This document shows positions 42,052 to 50,997 of a DNA stretch of 64,000 nt, piece after piece (position 1 is the first letter of the stretch; the number at the start of each line of letters is the position of its first letter). Under the pieces are notes generated by a model. That model had not been told where the DNA came from, made no database searches, and worked only from the letters and a program-made list of their open reading frames with translations. This DNA comes from Planctomycetia bacterium. Lineage in GTDB: Bacteria; Planctomycetota; Planctomycetia; Gemmatales; HRBIN36. Where the stretch lies: positions 62,001 to 126,000 of the forward strand of contig JAEUIE010000002.1 of NCBI GenBank assembly GCA_016795155.1, given 5' to 3'. Made by a program: the position numbers and the translations under genes.

Positions 42052-42645
42052 ATGTCGGAAGCAATGTCCATTCAGGAAGCGCCTCTGCCTGAACCCACTG
42101 GCAACAAGCGGTGGTACGTCATCAAGGTACAGTCAGGCCGTGAAGACACGATCAAGGATGCTATCGAACGCAAGATCAAAATTGAACCAGGCATGGAGCA
42201 ATTCTTCGGCCAGATTATTGTTCCCGTGGAACGTACGGTTGAACTGGTCAAGGGGAAGAAAGTAACTCGCACCAAGAAACTCTACCCCGGCTACATCATG
42301 GCTGAGGTCGAGTTCAATGATCGGGTGTTGTATCTCTTCCGCGAAACTTCGGGTGTAGGTGATTTCGTTGGCGGTGGTGGCATCAAGATTCCACTGCCCA
42401 TGCCGCAATCTGAAGTAGACAAGATTCTGAACCAGAAGAAGGAAGTAGTTGCAGAAACGCCCGTCGCTCCCAAGATTGACTTCCACAAGGGCGAGCACAT
42501 CAAGGTCAAGGATGGAATGTTTGCTGGTATGGAAGGGGAAGTCAGCGAAATTCTGGAAGCCAAGGGGCTGGTACGCGTCATGCTCAAGATTTTCGGCCGC
42601 GACGTGCCGGTGGAACTGGAATACTGGCAGATTGAGCATGCATAA
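42052..42645 (+). CDS. nusG: transcription termination/antitermination factor NusG
   Basis: The 197-residue protein has the NGN domain (KRWYVIKVQSGREDTIKDAIERKI, then YPGYIMAEVEFND) and the C-terminal KOW domain (FHKGEHIKVKDGMFAGMEGEVSEIL). NusG binds RNA polymerase and couples it to ribosomes or Rho. In E. coli the next genes are rplK-rplA; here they are 1.4 kb further on, because two opposite-strand genes intervene. A terminator-type hairpin follows the stop. Confidence 0.96.
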   Translation: MSEAMSIQEAPLPEPTGNKRWYVIKVQSGREDTIKDAIERKIKIEPGMEQFFGQIIVPVERTVELVKGKKVTRTKKLYPGYIMAEVEFNDRVLYLFRETSGVGDFVGGGGIKIPLPMPQSEVDKILNQKKEVVAETPVAPKIDFHKGEHIKVKDGMFAGMEGEVSEILEAKGLVRVMLKIFGRDVPVELEYWQIEHA

Positions 42646-42696
42646 TTGGTAAGTAGCAAGCAGTCCTTGCAGTAACAGCATCACAATTGGCTACAC

Positions 42697-42728
42697 CGAC
42701 ATTGATCAAGATTACCTGGTCAATGTCG
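42697..42728. terminator. terminator hairpin between nusG and the antisense Uma2 gene
   Basis: CGACATTGATCA (42697-42708) pairs with TGGTCAATGTCG (42717-42728), 12 bp with one wobble, around an 8-base loop. It lies between convergent genes and can serve both. Confidence 0.65.
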
Positions 42729-42734
42729 TGCCGT

Positions 42735-43313
42735 TTAGTCAGCATTTTCCCATTTAATTGATTCGTAAATCACAGAGAGTGGAATCGAGATGGGAAGGGC
42801 GGAGAGTTTAACTTCGTCGCTGAGTGATTTGTATTCCGTCATGAGCCAGCGGTTGTCGGCTTGTCTGGCGTGATGTTCTACCAATACCCCAAACTGGTTG
42901 ACGAGCACGTAATCTTTCAAGCTGCTGGCTTTGCGATAGTCGGTAAATTTGCCGCCGCGATCATAATCTTCTGTCGATTTTGAAAGCACTTCGAAAATGA
43001 TGACAGGAATCAGAATAGTATCCTGCATGCTGTCGAGGTACTGGATTTTCTCGCAAGCTACAAAGACGTCAGGATAATAGTAATTATCGTTGGTGGGGCT
43101 GACTCGCATGTCATGAATAAAAACTTCGCAAGGCGTGTTCTTCAGAACGCTCGAAAGGTAGTTGAAAATATTGCCAGCAATCCGATGATGATTGCGATTT
43201 GAGCCGGCCATGGCAAAGGTTTCGCCGCGCACGTATTCACTTCGGAACGCTGCTCCTCGTTCCATGTGCAGGTAGCCTTCGGGCGTCAGTTCTAATGTTG
43301 TGCCACTTGACAT
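42735..43313 (-). CDS. Uma2 family (DUF820) nuclease-like protein
   Basis: The 192-residue protein shows the Uma2 core: 'TPEGYLHMERGAAFRSEYVRGETFAMAGSNRNHHRIAGNIF' (start of the fold), 'NDNYYYPDVFVAC' (catalytic Asp), 'PVIIFEVLSKSTEDYDRGGKFTDYR' (Glu-Val-x-Ser and Lys/Arg) and 'DYVLVNQ'. The PD-(D/E)XK residues appear intact. The cellular role of the family is unknown. Its position is notable: on the opposite strand between nusG and rplK, which are neighbours in most bacteria. Confidence 0.88.
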   Translation of the reverse strand: MSSGTTLELTPEGYLHMERGAAFRSEYVRGETFAMAGSNRNHHRIAGNIFNYLSSVLKNTPCEVFIHDMRVSPTNDNYYYPDVFVACEKIQYLDSMQDTILIPVIIFEVLSKSTEDYDRGGKFTDYRKASSLKDYVLVNQFGVLVEHHARQADNRWLMTEYKSLSDEVKLSALPISIPLSVIYESIKWENAD

Positions 43314-43379
43314 GACATCAGCTTACCATGACTAATTTGTAATTACGAGGATGATTGAGGGTGCGAGGTCGAATTGGTG

Positions 43380-43880
43380 CTACTTGTTTCTGCTGTCATT
43401 CACAGCTTGTTCTTGTGGGGAAATGCCCTGGTATTGATTGCTGGCGATCTTGAAGCGGCGGGCCAGGTTGGAAGGTAAAAAGGGGGCATAATAGTCTTTA
43501 TCATTTTCCAGGATGCGTTCGACTTTTCCGTCGCTTGAGTAAACGAACCTGATTCTGCTGCCGAGGATGATGTTCTGGCTGGCCTTCATCACTTCCCACG
43601 GAAACATGAACAACTCACAGGTTCCAAATGTAATGGCTATCGCCATGCTATACATACCATATTCGCCATGAGCTATTTTCTGCTGAATGATGTAGTCGTC
43701 GAATGCTTTCGTTTTGCCATCTTCATCAGTCAAAGTGCCGCTTTGGACCGGGTTTCCGAAACAGATGCGGACATCTTCACGGGCAGGAATCGATGCGAGG
43801 TCGAAGCCTGTCTCGTTAATTAGCATCGAACAGCCAGGCTGAAGTGAGGCCAGAACCACTATCAGTAATCTAATTTTCAT
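43380..43880 (-). CDS. lipoprotein of unknown function
   Basis: The 166-residue product has a lipoprotein signal (MKIRLLIVVLASLQPGCSML; the lipid-bearing Cys is residue 17). The mature part has no known motif. It contains 'REDVRICFGNPVQSG', a hydrophobic stretch 'AIAITFGTCELFMFPWEVMKAS' and 'RIRFVYSSDGKVERIL'. Such Gly/Phe-rich small lipoproteins are widely scattered in planctomycetes. With the Uma2 gene it forms the opposite-strand pair splitting nusG from rplK. A minus-strand terminator lies just upstream, shielding it from antisense transcription out of the rplK side. Confidence 0.75.
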   Translation of the reverse strand: MKIRLLIVVLASLQPGCSMLINETGFDLASIPAREDVRICFGNPVQSGTLTDEDGKTKAFDDYIIQQKIAHGEYGMYSMAIAITFGTCELFMFPWEVMKASQNIILGSRIRFVYSSDGKVERILENDKDYYAPFLPSNLARRFKIASNQYQGISPQEQAVNDSRNK

Positions 43881-44003
43881 GAAAAATGAGAGATAACGGG
43901 TGGCGGGAAGCAGTCAAGCCGAAAAACAGGCTGTTTTGTGGCATAGTTAGCTTATTTCACACCATTTTTACGTTTTTCCCTAGCCACTGCCGAGCCTGTT
44001 CCT

Positions 44004-44044
44004 AAAAAAACTTGCCCACCAACGAAGGTTCGTTGGCGGGCAGG
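44004..44044 (-). terminator. minus-strand terminator in the rplK leader
   Basis: Bases 44011-44026 and 44029-44044 form a 15-pair stem with one A-C mismatch. On the minus strand it is followed by TTTTTTT (44010-44004), a classic rho-independent terminator pointing away from rplK. On the plus strand the same hairpin sits 19 bases before the rplK ATG and could also act in leader control. Confidence 0.75.
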
Positions 44045-44062
44045 TATTGGCGGACAGGAATC

Positions 44063-44518
44063 ATGGCAAAGGTTGTTACCGGTCAAATTAAACTGCAATG
44101 CCCAGGTGGCGCTGCTACACCAGCACCACCCGTTGGTCCGGCTCTCGGTCAGCATGGCGTGAACATTGGTATGTTCGTCAAGCAGTTCAATGATGCTACC
44201 AAAGATCTCAAGGGAATGACAGTTCCCATTGTCATTACCGTTTATAACGATCGCAGTTTCGACTTTGTTGTGAAGAGCCCACCCGCTGCGATCCTGCTGA
44301 AGGTGGCTGCCGGCATTCCGCACGAGAAGAAAAAGGGAGCAGAACTGATCCCTGCTGCTGAGAAGAAGGGTGGCAAGTACAAAGCCTCGCAGGTCACCAA
44401 GGCCCAGGTGCGTGAAATTGCCACCAAGAAACTGGCTGATCTGAATGCACGCGATGTCGATCATGCCTGCCGCATTATTGAAGGCACCGCCCGGAGTATG
44501 GGCCTGAAAGTTGTCTAA
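44063..44518 (+). CDS. rplK: 50S ribosomal protein L11
   Basis: The start is ATG 44063 (AGGA upstream); the open frame runs back into the leader hairpin. The 151-residue product reads [44 protein letters not shown], the L11 signature, and ends in the rRNA-binding domain ([35 protein letters not shown]). It forms the GTPase-associated centre with 23S rRNA and L10. It is the first gene of the rplK-rplA-rplJ-rplL-rpoB-rpoC run, here with its own leader because nusG is not adjacent. The length is 10 residues more than E. coli. Confidence 0.95.
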   Translation: MAKVVTGQIKLQCPGGAATPAPPVGPALGQHGVNIGMFVKQFNDATKDLKGMTVPIVITVYNDRSFDFVVKSPPAAILLKVAAGIPHEKKKGAELIPAAEKKGGKYKASQVTKAQVREIATKKLADLNARDVDHACRIIEGTARSMGLKVV

Positions 44519-44562
44519 CCGAACCAGCAACAGAGCAAAGCTAGAACAAGAAGAAATAAGCC

Positions 44563-45519
44563 ATGGCGAAGAAGAAAACCGATACAGAAGCACCAGCAAC
44601 GGAAGCTGCTGCAGCGCCTGCTGCTGAAGAAGCCAAAGCCGAAAAGGGCAAAGCGCCTAAAGCTGAGAAGCCTGCCAAGGCTCCCAAGGCCAAAGCAGCC
44701 AAGTCTGATGAAGTCCCTGCTGATAAAGCTGCTGCGCCAGCAGCAGAATCACCAGCAACTGCTGCTGCAGAAGGAGTTTCTGCGGAACCCACCAAAAAGC
44801 GCGGTCGTCCTGGCGTGCCTCCTCGCCGAGGCAAAAAGCTGCGTGCGAAGATGGGCACGATTGCCAATGAAGCATCGAAGCTCGGACTGGTAGATTTCAA
44901 GAAAGCTGTCAGCTTTTTGAAGACTCACAAACGCGTGAAGTTTGATGAAACTGTTGAAGTGCACATGGCACTCGGTATTGATCCCAAGCAAAGTGATCAA
45001 ATGGTCCGCGGCGCTGTACCACTGCCTCATGGTCTGGGTCGCAGCAAGAAGGTGCTGGTTTTCACCCAGGGTGAGAACGCAACCAAAGCCAAGGCAGCCG
45101 GTGCTGACTTTGTTGGTGCGGATGACTTGGCCAAGAAAATTACCTCAGAAGGTTTCACTGATTTCGATGTTGCCCTGGCTACTCCCGACATGATGGGTGT
45201 GGTTGGTCGCCTTGGTAAGGTGCTTGGGCCACGTGGCCTGATGCCTTCACCCAAGGCTGGTACCGTGGTGACTGGCGATATTGCTGCTGCCGTGAAGGAA
45301 TTCAAGGCAGGCAAGGTTGAATTTCGGGCCGATGCAGGTGGCAATGTTCATGCTGCTGTCGGCAAGCTGAGCTTCGATGAAACCAAGCTCGTGGAGAATA
45401 TTACCGCTTTTGTGGAGAGTGTGAAGGCAGCCAAGCCTGCATCCTCCAAGGGGCATTTCATCAAATCGCTGACGTTGTCCGCTACCATGAGTCCTGGTAT
45501 CGGCATCGCAGTTGTTTAA
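44563..45519 (+). CDS. rplA: 50S ribosomal protein L1 with Ala/Lys-rich N-terminal extension
   Basis: The 318-residue protein is longer than usual (about 230). Residues 1-82 are a disordered Ala/Lys/Pro/Glu stretch ending in [15 protein letters not shown] (77-91), which contains an AT-hook-like GRP core. From about residue 92 the canonical L1 begins: '[44 protein letters not shown]', '[14 protein letters not shown]'. L1 forms the mobile stalk at the E site and represses its own operon by binding mRNA. The added tail could bind nucleic acid, but this is inferred. Confidence 0.95.
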   Translation: MAKKKTDTEAPATEAAAAPAAEEAKAEKGKAPKAEKPAKAPKAKAAKSDEVPADKAAAPAAESPATAAAEGVSAEPTKKRGRPGVPPRRGKKLRAKMGTIANEASKLGLVDFKKAVSFLKTHKRVKFDETVEVHMALGIDPKQSDQMVRGAVPLPHGLGRSKKVLVFTQGENATKAKAAGADFVGADDLAKKITSEGFTDFDVALATPDMMGVVGRLGKVLGPRGLMPSPKAGTVVTGDIAAAVKEFKAGKVEFRADAGGNVHAAVGKLSFDETKLVENITAFVESVKAAKPASSKGHFIKSLTLSATMSPGIGIAVV

Positions 45520-45533
45520 TACATGAGCTGTAA

Positions 45534-45554
45534 GCGATCAGGGTTCCTGATCGC
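45534..45554 (+). promoter_or_regulatory. perfect hairpin between rplA and rplJ
   Basis: GCGATCAGG (45534-45542) pairs perfectly with CCTGATCGC (45546-45554) with a 3-base loop, 22 bases before the rplJ ATG. It could be part of an L10(L12) autoregulatory site or a processing site. Confidence 0.5.
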
Positions 45555-45575
45555 CTTGCTGTGAAGGCGAAGGAT

Positions 45576-46100
45576 ATGAGTAAGCTTATCAAGCAGATGC
45601 AGATGGATGCGTTGAGCCAGTCGATTGGGGAAACCCGCGATATGGTTCTGCTCAACATGAGTGGCGTCCCTGCCAAAGACGAAAATGCCATGCGACTGGC
45701 GCTTCGCAAGAAGAATGTCCGTTTGCAACTGGTAAAGAATGCCCTGGCACGACGCGTGCTCAAGGACAAGGGCTTCAGTGGCCTGGATAACTACCTCAAT
45801 GGCCCCACGGTAATTGCACATCCCATCCAGCAAACGGGTGGCGGGGTTTCTGAAGTAGCCAAGGAACTGGAAGCCTTCATCAAGAAATTCAGCAAGCAGA
45901 TCTCAGCCAAGATTGCTGTTGCCGAAGGTTCGCTGGTTGATTTTGCCACTGCCCGAAGCATGCCAACCCGTGCGGAGGCATTGTCTACGGTGGCATCGGC
46001 CATCCTCGGACCAGGAAAGCAACTGGCTGCTGCGATGGTAGGCCCCGGCCGCAAGCTTGGTGGTGCTATCAAGAGCCTGGAAGAAAAAGGCAAAGCATAA
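45576..46100 (+). CDS. rplJ: 50S ribosomal protein L10
   Basis: I prefer ATG 45576 (GAAGG nine bases upstream); GTG 45561 is an alternative adding five residues. The product of about 174 residues shows the L10 pattern: 'SQSIGETRDMVLLNMSGVPAKDENAMRLALRKKNVRLQLVKNALARRVL', then 'GPTVIAHP'. The C-terminal helix that holds L7/L12 dimers is at the end (EALSTVASAILGPGKQLAAAMVGPGRKLGGAIKSLEEK). It is separated from rplL by 214 bases that contain a long perfect inverted repeat. Confidence 0.95.
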   Translation: MSKLIKQMQMDALSQSIGETRDMVLLNMSGVPAKDENAMRLALRKKNVRLQLVKNALARRVLKDKGFSGLDNYLNGPTVIAHPIQQTGGGVSEVAKELEAFIKKFSKQISAKIAVAEGSLVDFATARSMPTRAEALSTVASAILGPGKQLAAAMVGPGRKLGGAIKSLEEKGKA

Positions 46101-46115
46101 GACAAAAAGTCCTGA

Positions 46116-46280
46116 GTGCTGAGTGCTGAGTCCTGAGTAATTCGATTCAGCGTTTGGCAGGCAGGCAAGTGATGTTGGGTGAAGGCTTCTATTCACGTGA
46201 CATTGCTTGGTAAGTAACCCGACAGGCAGAGGTGATATTCTGATCGTGTTCTCAGCACTCAGGACTCAGCACTCAGCACT
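46116..46280 (+). repeat. 24-base perfect inverted repeat in the rplJ-rplL gap
   Basis: Bases 46116-46139 (units of AGTGCTG and AGTCCTG in tandem) and 46257-46280 are perfect reverse complements, separated by 117 bases. The left arm starts 16 bases after the rplJ stop, and the right arm ends 34 bases before the rplL ATG. In mRNA the arms would form a 24-bp duplex enclosing the spacer. Confidence 0.8.
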
Positions 46281-46314
46281 TTAAGACAAAACCGAGCGCG
46301 AAAGGAAAAGAACT

Positions 46315-46704
46315 ATGTCCGTAGATTTAGCCGCAATGGCAAAACAGATTGCCGACCTGACACTGGCCCAGGCTGTAGAATTGACCAAGATTCTGAAGGA
46401 ATCCCATGGCATTGAACCAGCTGCTGGTGGTGCTGTCATGGTAGCTGGCGCTGGCGCAGCTGCTGGTGGTGGAGAAGCCAAGGCCGCCGAAAAGACTGAA
46501 TTCACTGTCAGTCTGGATGACGCCGGTGCTCAGAAGATTCAGGTCATCAAGGTGATTCGCGAAATCACGGGCCTGGGTCTGAAGGAAGCCAAAGATCTGG
46601 TTGACGGCGCTCCCAAGCCCGTCAAAGAGAACATTGCCAAGGATCAGGCAGAAGATTACAAAAAGAAACTCGAAGCTGCTGGCGCCAAGGTTTCGCTGAA
46701 ATAG
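46315..46704 (+). CDS. rplL: 50S ribosomal protein L7/L12
   Basis: The 129-residue protein has the N-terminal dimerisation helix ([32 protein letters not shown]), an Ala/Gly-rich hinge (about 38-58) and the C-terminal domain [43 protein letters not shown], which recruits translation GTPases. L12 is the only multi-copy ribosomal protein (four to six or more per L10), so its yield must exceed that of L10. A strong terminator-type hairpin follows. Confidence 0.96.
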   Translation: MSVDLAAMAKQIADLTLAQAVELTKILKESHGIEPAAGGAVMVAGAGAAAGGGEAKAAEKTEFTVSLDDAGAQKIQVIKVIREITGLGLKEAKDLVDGAPKPVKENIAKDQAEDYKKKLEAAGAKVSLK

Positions 46705-46739
46705 GCTGGAATCTGGTAAGCAGATGGGAAATCAAGAAA

Positions 46740-46775
46740 CGGCCTGGAATTCCCTTCATGGGGGTGTCCAGGCCG
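46740..46775 (+). terminator. terminator or attenuator between rplL and rpoB
   Basis: CGGCCTGGA (46740-46748) pairs with TCCAGGCCG (46767-46775); ACTTTTCTGTTT follows. In E. coli a partial terminator sits in the same place and lets about a fifth of transcripts continue into rpoB; a similar role is likely here. Confidence 0.75.
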
Positions 46776-47184
46776 ACTTTTCTGTTTATAATTGAATTAT
46801 GGCCTTGACAATCCGTGTGAATGTGATGCGCAACATTCATCAAAACGGGTGTCGTTTTCTTGCAGGATGTTCCAACCTTGAAGCATATCATGCTCAGCGT
46901 GCAGGTCGCCTTCGTCCCGCGCCCACTATCGGTACGCGCGATTTTACCGCGTACTTTACCGGCGCAACATTCTCGACGGGAGAGAGTCACCTCTCCCAGA
47001 ACATCTTGATACTCCGGCTGTAATATTCACTTGGATTATTTGCTCCTGAGCAAGCACCTCTTATTACCAGATGTTGCAGCAACAGGAAAGAGCAATCAGG
47101 CAGGCAGCCTGGTTGTTTTGATGGATTGATGGTCTCGGCCTATTTGGCCTCGACTCCCTGCCTCCCAAATCAGGAGCCGAACAG
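46776..47184 (+). other. 409-base rpoB leader region
   Basis: No gene is supported. Two local hairpins stand out: GTACGCG/CGCGTAC at 46932-46954 and GGGAGAG/CTCTCCC at 46978-46997. A small open frame at 46799-47023 has no binding site and no typical composition. The region probably carries rpoB expression control (attenuator read-through, processing or an internal promoter), but I could not pick promoter boxes with confidence. Confidence 0.45.
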
Positions 47185-50100
47185 ATGCCTGTTACTTCAC
47201 AACGCTATTTCATCCCAACCTCGGTTCGCAACTTTGGTCGACGTGGCGATGCCATTGATGTACCCCCGTTGAGCGATGTTCAGTTAAAGTCGTATGATCG
47301 TTTTCTTCAGGTGGATAAGTCTCCTGAAAAACGCGAAAGCATCGGACTGGAGGGAGTGCTCCAGGAAATCTTTCCCATCGAAAGTTACGACAAGTCCATT
47401 CGGCTGGAATTCCTCCGCTATGAACTGGGCAAGCCACGCTATGATCCGGACGAATGTCGCAAGCTACGCCTGACCTATGGTCGGCCATTCCGAGTCTGGC
47501 TGCGTCTGGTGAAGGAGCAGCCTGTTGAAGAAGAAGTCTATCTGGGCGATATGCCCATCATGATTGGTGGTGGCGAATTCATCATCAATGGGGCCGAGCG
47601 TGTGGTAGTTAGCCAGTTGCATCGCAGCCCCGGCGTCGATTTCACCATTGACGAAGACACTGGTGATCGGCGCATGCATGCCTGCCGCATTATCCCTGAG
47701 CGAGGCAGTTGGATTGAGATCAATGTGACCAAGAAGGAAGCATTCCACGTTCGCATCGATCAGTCGGGCAAGTTCCCTGCAACCACGCTGCTGCGAGCAA
47801 TGGACCCAGCCTATGGTTCTGAAGCCGATATCATCAAGGCATTCTACCCAGTAGAAAAAGTCAAAGTGAATGCAGACTCGGCCAAAGCTCTGGTGGGCAA
47901 AACCGTAGTAGGCGACGTAGTTGACAACCAGACAGGCGAAATTCTGGTAGACAGCCGCAGTGAACTGACAGAACGACAGGTGGATATTCTGCTGGCGTCC
48001 AAGATTCATCACATTGAAGTGCTGGGCGCTGTCAAGGATAACGTCATCCTGCGAACGCTGCATGAAGATCCTACCAGTTCCCACGAAGAAGCTTTGTTGA
48101 AAATCTATCAACGACTTCGTCCGGGTAACCCTCCACAACTGGAGAAGGCCAAGGAACTTTTCAAGGAAAAGTTTCTTGACCCCAGCCGTTATCGACTCGG
48201 GCGAGTTGGTCGTTTCCGCATCAATCGCAAGTTCGAACAGAATGTGCCTGAATCGGAAATGTGCCTGCGACCGATTGATCTGTTGAATTCGATTCGCTAT
48301 CTGCTCAAGCTGCGAAACAAAGAAGGCATCATTGACGATATCGATCATCTCGGCAATCGCCGGTTGCGAACGATTGACGAACTGGCAGCTGATGAACTCC
48401 GCAAGGGTTTCTTGAAACTGCGACGCACGGTGCAGGAACGCATGTCGATCAAGGATCAGCAGGACATGACTCCTCGCTCCCTGATCAATCCCAAGAGCGT
48501 TTCCGCTGCGATTGAATACTTCTTTGGTCGTGGTGAACTGAGCCAGGTGGTGGATCAGACCAATCCGCTGTCGCAGTTGACCCACGAACGCCGGTTGTCA
48601 GCTCTGGGACCAGGCGGCTTAAATCGCAAGCGTGCCGGGTTCGAAGTGCGCGACGTGCATATTTCGCACTATGGCCGCATCTGCCCGATTGAAACGCCTG
48701 AAGGCACCAATATCGGTTTGATCTCCAGCTTGAGCATCTATTCCAAGGTGGATGACTATGGCTTCCTGATCACGCCGTACCGCAAGGTGAAGAAGACCAA
48801 GATCACCGAAGATGTCCTCTGGCTGCGTGCTGATGAGGAATCGAAGGCGATTCTCGCACCGGCTGATGCACCTTCCGAAGGGGATAAGCTGGTGGAGAAA
48901 GTCACTGCTCGACAGGGGGGTGAGTTCCGCGTCATGAACTCGGAAGAAGTGGAATACGTCGATGTTTCGCCTCGCCAGATGGTGGGCGTATCGGCCGGGC
49001 TTATCCCGTTCCTCGAGCATGATGATGCGAATCGTGCCCTGATGGGTTCGAACATGCAGAGGCAGGCTGTGCCGTTGCTGGTGACGGAAGCACCAATTGT
49101 AGCAACGGGTATGGAAACCGAAGTGCCTCGCTATTCAGGCATGGTGCTTCGTGCGGAAAAGAGCGGTCATGTCACCTACGTGGATGCTGAGAACATCCGC
49201 ATTGATGACAAAGACTATCCGCTGCGGAAGTTTTATGGCCTGAACGAACGAACCTGCCTCAATCAGCGTCCAATCGTGAAGATTGGGCAAAAAGTCAAAA
49301 AAGGTCAGATTATTGCTGACTCAGCAGCTACCCGCAACGGTGAACTTGCGCTGGGTCGCAATGTGCTGGCTGCGTTTGTTTCCTGGGACGGGTACAACTT
49401 TGAAGATGCGATCATCATCAGCGAAAAACTGGTGAAGGAAGACACATTCACCTCGATTCATATCGAGGAATTCGAAATTGAAATCCGCGAGACCAAGCTC
49501 GGCAAGGAAGAGTTCACTCGAGATATTCCCAATGTATCTCCCAAGATGCTGGGCAATCTCGATGACAATGGCATCGTGCAACTCGGGACTTTTGTCAAGC
49601 CAGGCGACATCCTCGTTGGCAAGGTTTCGCCCAAGAGCAAAAGTGAACTGACTCCCGAAGAGAAACTGCTTCATGCCATCTTCGGTCGTGCCGGTGAAGA
49701 TGTCAAAAACGATTCGCTGGAAGTGCCTTCCGGTATTGAAGGCATTGTCATCTACACCGAACGCTTCAGCCGCCGTTCATCCATGACGGATGAAGAGCGC
49801 AAGGCAGTGGACAAGCAGGAAAAGGAAATCCACAAGAAATACGATGCCCTGATTGCCAACCAGTTCCGTACTTTCGTCAGCGAAGTGCTGGAAATCCTCG
49901 ACAAGAAGGAACTGAAAGATCCTGTTCATCACAAGCCATTCGGCGTTGATAAGGATGACAAGGTGGTAGTGGAGCAGGCCATCAATTCGATATTCCGCAA
50001 GCCGGAAGGTCTGAAGTTTGATGACCTCGATATCCGCAGCGCAGAGAAAAAGAGTGCGGTGGAAGACAAGTTCGACCATCACCTGGAACGCCTGGTGTCT

Positions 50101-50901
50101 CTGAACGATGAAAAGGAGCGCAAGCTCAACAGCCTCAAGCGAGGCGATGAACTGCCTTCCGGCGTACAGCAGATGGTGAAGGTGTACGTTGCCACCAAGC
50201 GAGTCATCTCGGTGGGTGATAAGATGGCCGGTCGCCATGGCAACAAGGGTGTGATTTCCAAGATTCTGCCCGAAGAAGATATGCCATTCCTGGCGGATGG
50301 AACCCCGGTGGACATCCTTCTCAATCCACTGGGCGTGCCAAGCCGTATGAACGTAGGCCAGATTCTGGAGACACACCTCGGGCTGGCAGCACACAAGCTC
50401 GGCTTTAAGGCAGTGACGCCAGTTTTTGATGGCGCCACCGAAGAGGAAATCAAGGAATGCCTCAAGGAAGCTGGCCTGTCAGTAACGGGCAAGTCCAAGC
50501 TCTATGATGGCCGAACTGGCGAAGCTTTCGAGCAGGCATCCACGGTTGGTTACATCTACATGATGAAACTTCATCACCTCGTTGATGACAAGGTACACGC
50601 ACGAGCCACTGGGCCTTACTCACTGATCACGCAACAGCCTCTGGGCGGTAAAGCCCGATTCGGCGGACAGCGTTTCGGTGAAATGGAAGTGTGGGCGCTG
50701 GAAGCTTACGGCGCTGCCTACATCCTGCAGGAACTGCTCACTGTAAAATCTGACGATGTTGAAGGGCGCACCAAGATTTACGAATCGATGGTCAAGGGAG
50801 AAAACACCCTGGAAGCAGGCACCCCTGCCAGCTTCGACGTGTTGACCAACGAAATTCGTGGCCTTGGTCTGAACATGCAACTGATCAAGAAGAGATTGTA
50901 A
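47185..50901 (+). CDS. rpoB: RNA polymerase subunit beta
   Basis: The 1238-residue catalytic subunit has all landmark regions: '[16 protein letters not shown]', the rifampicin pocket ([28 protein letters not shown], about 451-478), '[19 protein letters not shown]', '[24 protein letters not shown]' and the C-terminal '[24 protein letters not shown]'. In the rifampicin pocket the residue equivalent to E. coli F514 is Val (V455); the positions matching D516, H526 and S531 are unchanged. It is followed by rpoC after 96 bases and shares its transcript. Confidence 0.97.
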   Translation: MPVTSQRYFIPTSVRNFGRRGDAIDVPPLSDVQLKSYDRFLQVDKSPEKRESIGLEGVLQEIFPIESYDKSIRLEFLRYELGKPRYDPDECRKLRLTYGRPFRVWLRLVKEQPVEEEVYLGDMPIMIGGGEFIINGAERVVVSQLHRSPGVDFTIDEDTGDRRMHACRIIPERGSWIEINVTKKEAFHVRIDQSGKFPATTLLRAMDPAYGSEADIIKAFYPVEKVKVNADSAKALVGKTVVGDVVDNQTGEILVDSRSELTERQVDILLASKIHHIEVLGAVKDNVILRTLHEDPTSSHEEALLKIYQRLRPGNPPQLEKAKELFKEKFLDPSRYRLGRVGRFRINRKFEQNVPESEMCLRPIDLLNSIRYLLKLRNKEGIIDDIDHLGNRRLRTIDELAADELRKGFLKLRRTVQERMSIKDQQDMTPRSLINPKSVSAAIEYFFGRGELSQVVDQTNPLSQLTHERRLSALGPGGLNRKRAGFEVRDVHISHYGRICPIETPEGTNIGLISSLSIYSKVDDYGFLITPYRKVKKTKITEDVLWLRADEESKAILAPADAPSEGDKLVEKVTARQGGEFRVMNSEEVEYVDVSPRQMVGVSAGLIPFLEHDDANRALMGSNMQRQAVPLLVTEAPIVATGMETEVPRYSGMVLRAEKSGHVTYVDAENIRIDDKDYPLRKFYGLNERTCLNQRPIVKIGQKVKKGQIIADSAATRNGELALGRNVLAAFVSWDGYNFEDAIIISEKLVKEDTFTSIHIEEFEIEIRETKLGKEEFTRDIPNVSPKMLGNLDDNGIVQLGTFVKPGDILVGKVSPKSKSELTPEEKLLHAIFGRAGEDVKNDSLEVPSGIEGIVIYTERFSRRSSMTDEERKAVDKQEKEIHKKYDALIANQFRTFVSEVLEILDKKELKDPVHHKPFGVDKDDKVVVEQAINSIFRKPEGLKFDDLDIRSAEKKSAVEDKFDHHLERLVSLNDEKERKLNSLKRGDELPSGVQQMVKVYVATKRVISVGDKMAGRHGNKGVISKILPEEDMPFLADGTPVDILLNPLGVPSRMNVGQILETHLGLAAHKLGFKAVTPVFDGATEEEIKECLKEAGLSVTGKSKLYDGRTGEAFEQASTVGYIYMMKLHHLVDDKVHARATGPYSLITQQPLGGKARFGGQRFGEMEVWALEAYGAAYILQELLTVKSDDVEGRTKIYESMVKGENTLEAGTPASFDVLTNEIRGLGLNMQLIKKRL

Positions 50902-50997
50902 TAGCGATGACGCTGCCCTGCCTGGATCATCAGGCAGGAAAGATTAACCGGAACGACAAGACAACTTTTACCTTCCGACCCTGGGGGAGGACAGCAC

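Noticed and set aside
46105-46284. CRISPR-like array from the repeated CTGAGTG units
   Set aside because: Units are 7 bases and tandem, without spacers of constant length or cas genes; this is a heptamer repeat.
46799-47023. 74-codon frame in the rpoB leader
   Set aside because: It has no Shine-Dalgarno, unusual composition, and overlaps two hairpins.
47464-48585. 373-codon minus-strand open frame inside rpoB (others in rpoC)
   Set aside because: It is antisense to a universally conserved gene and has low-complexity composition.
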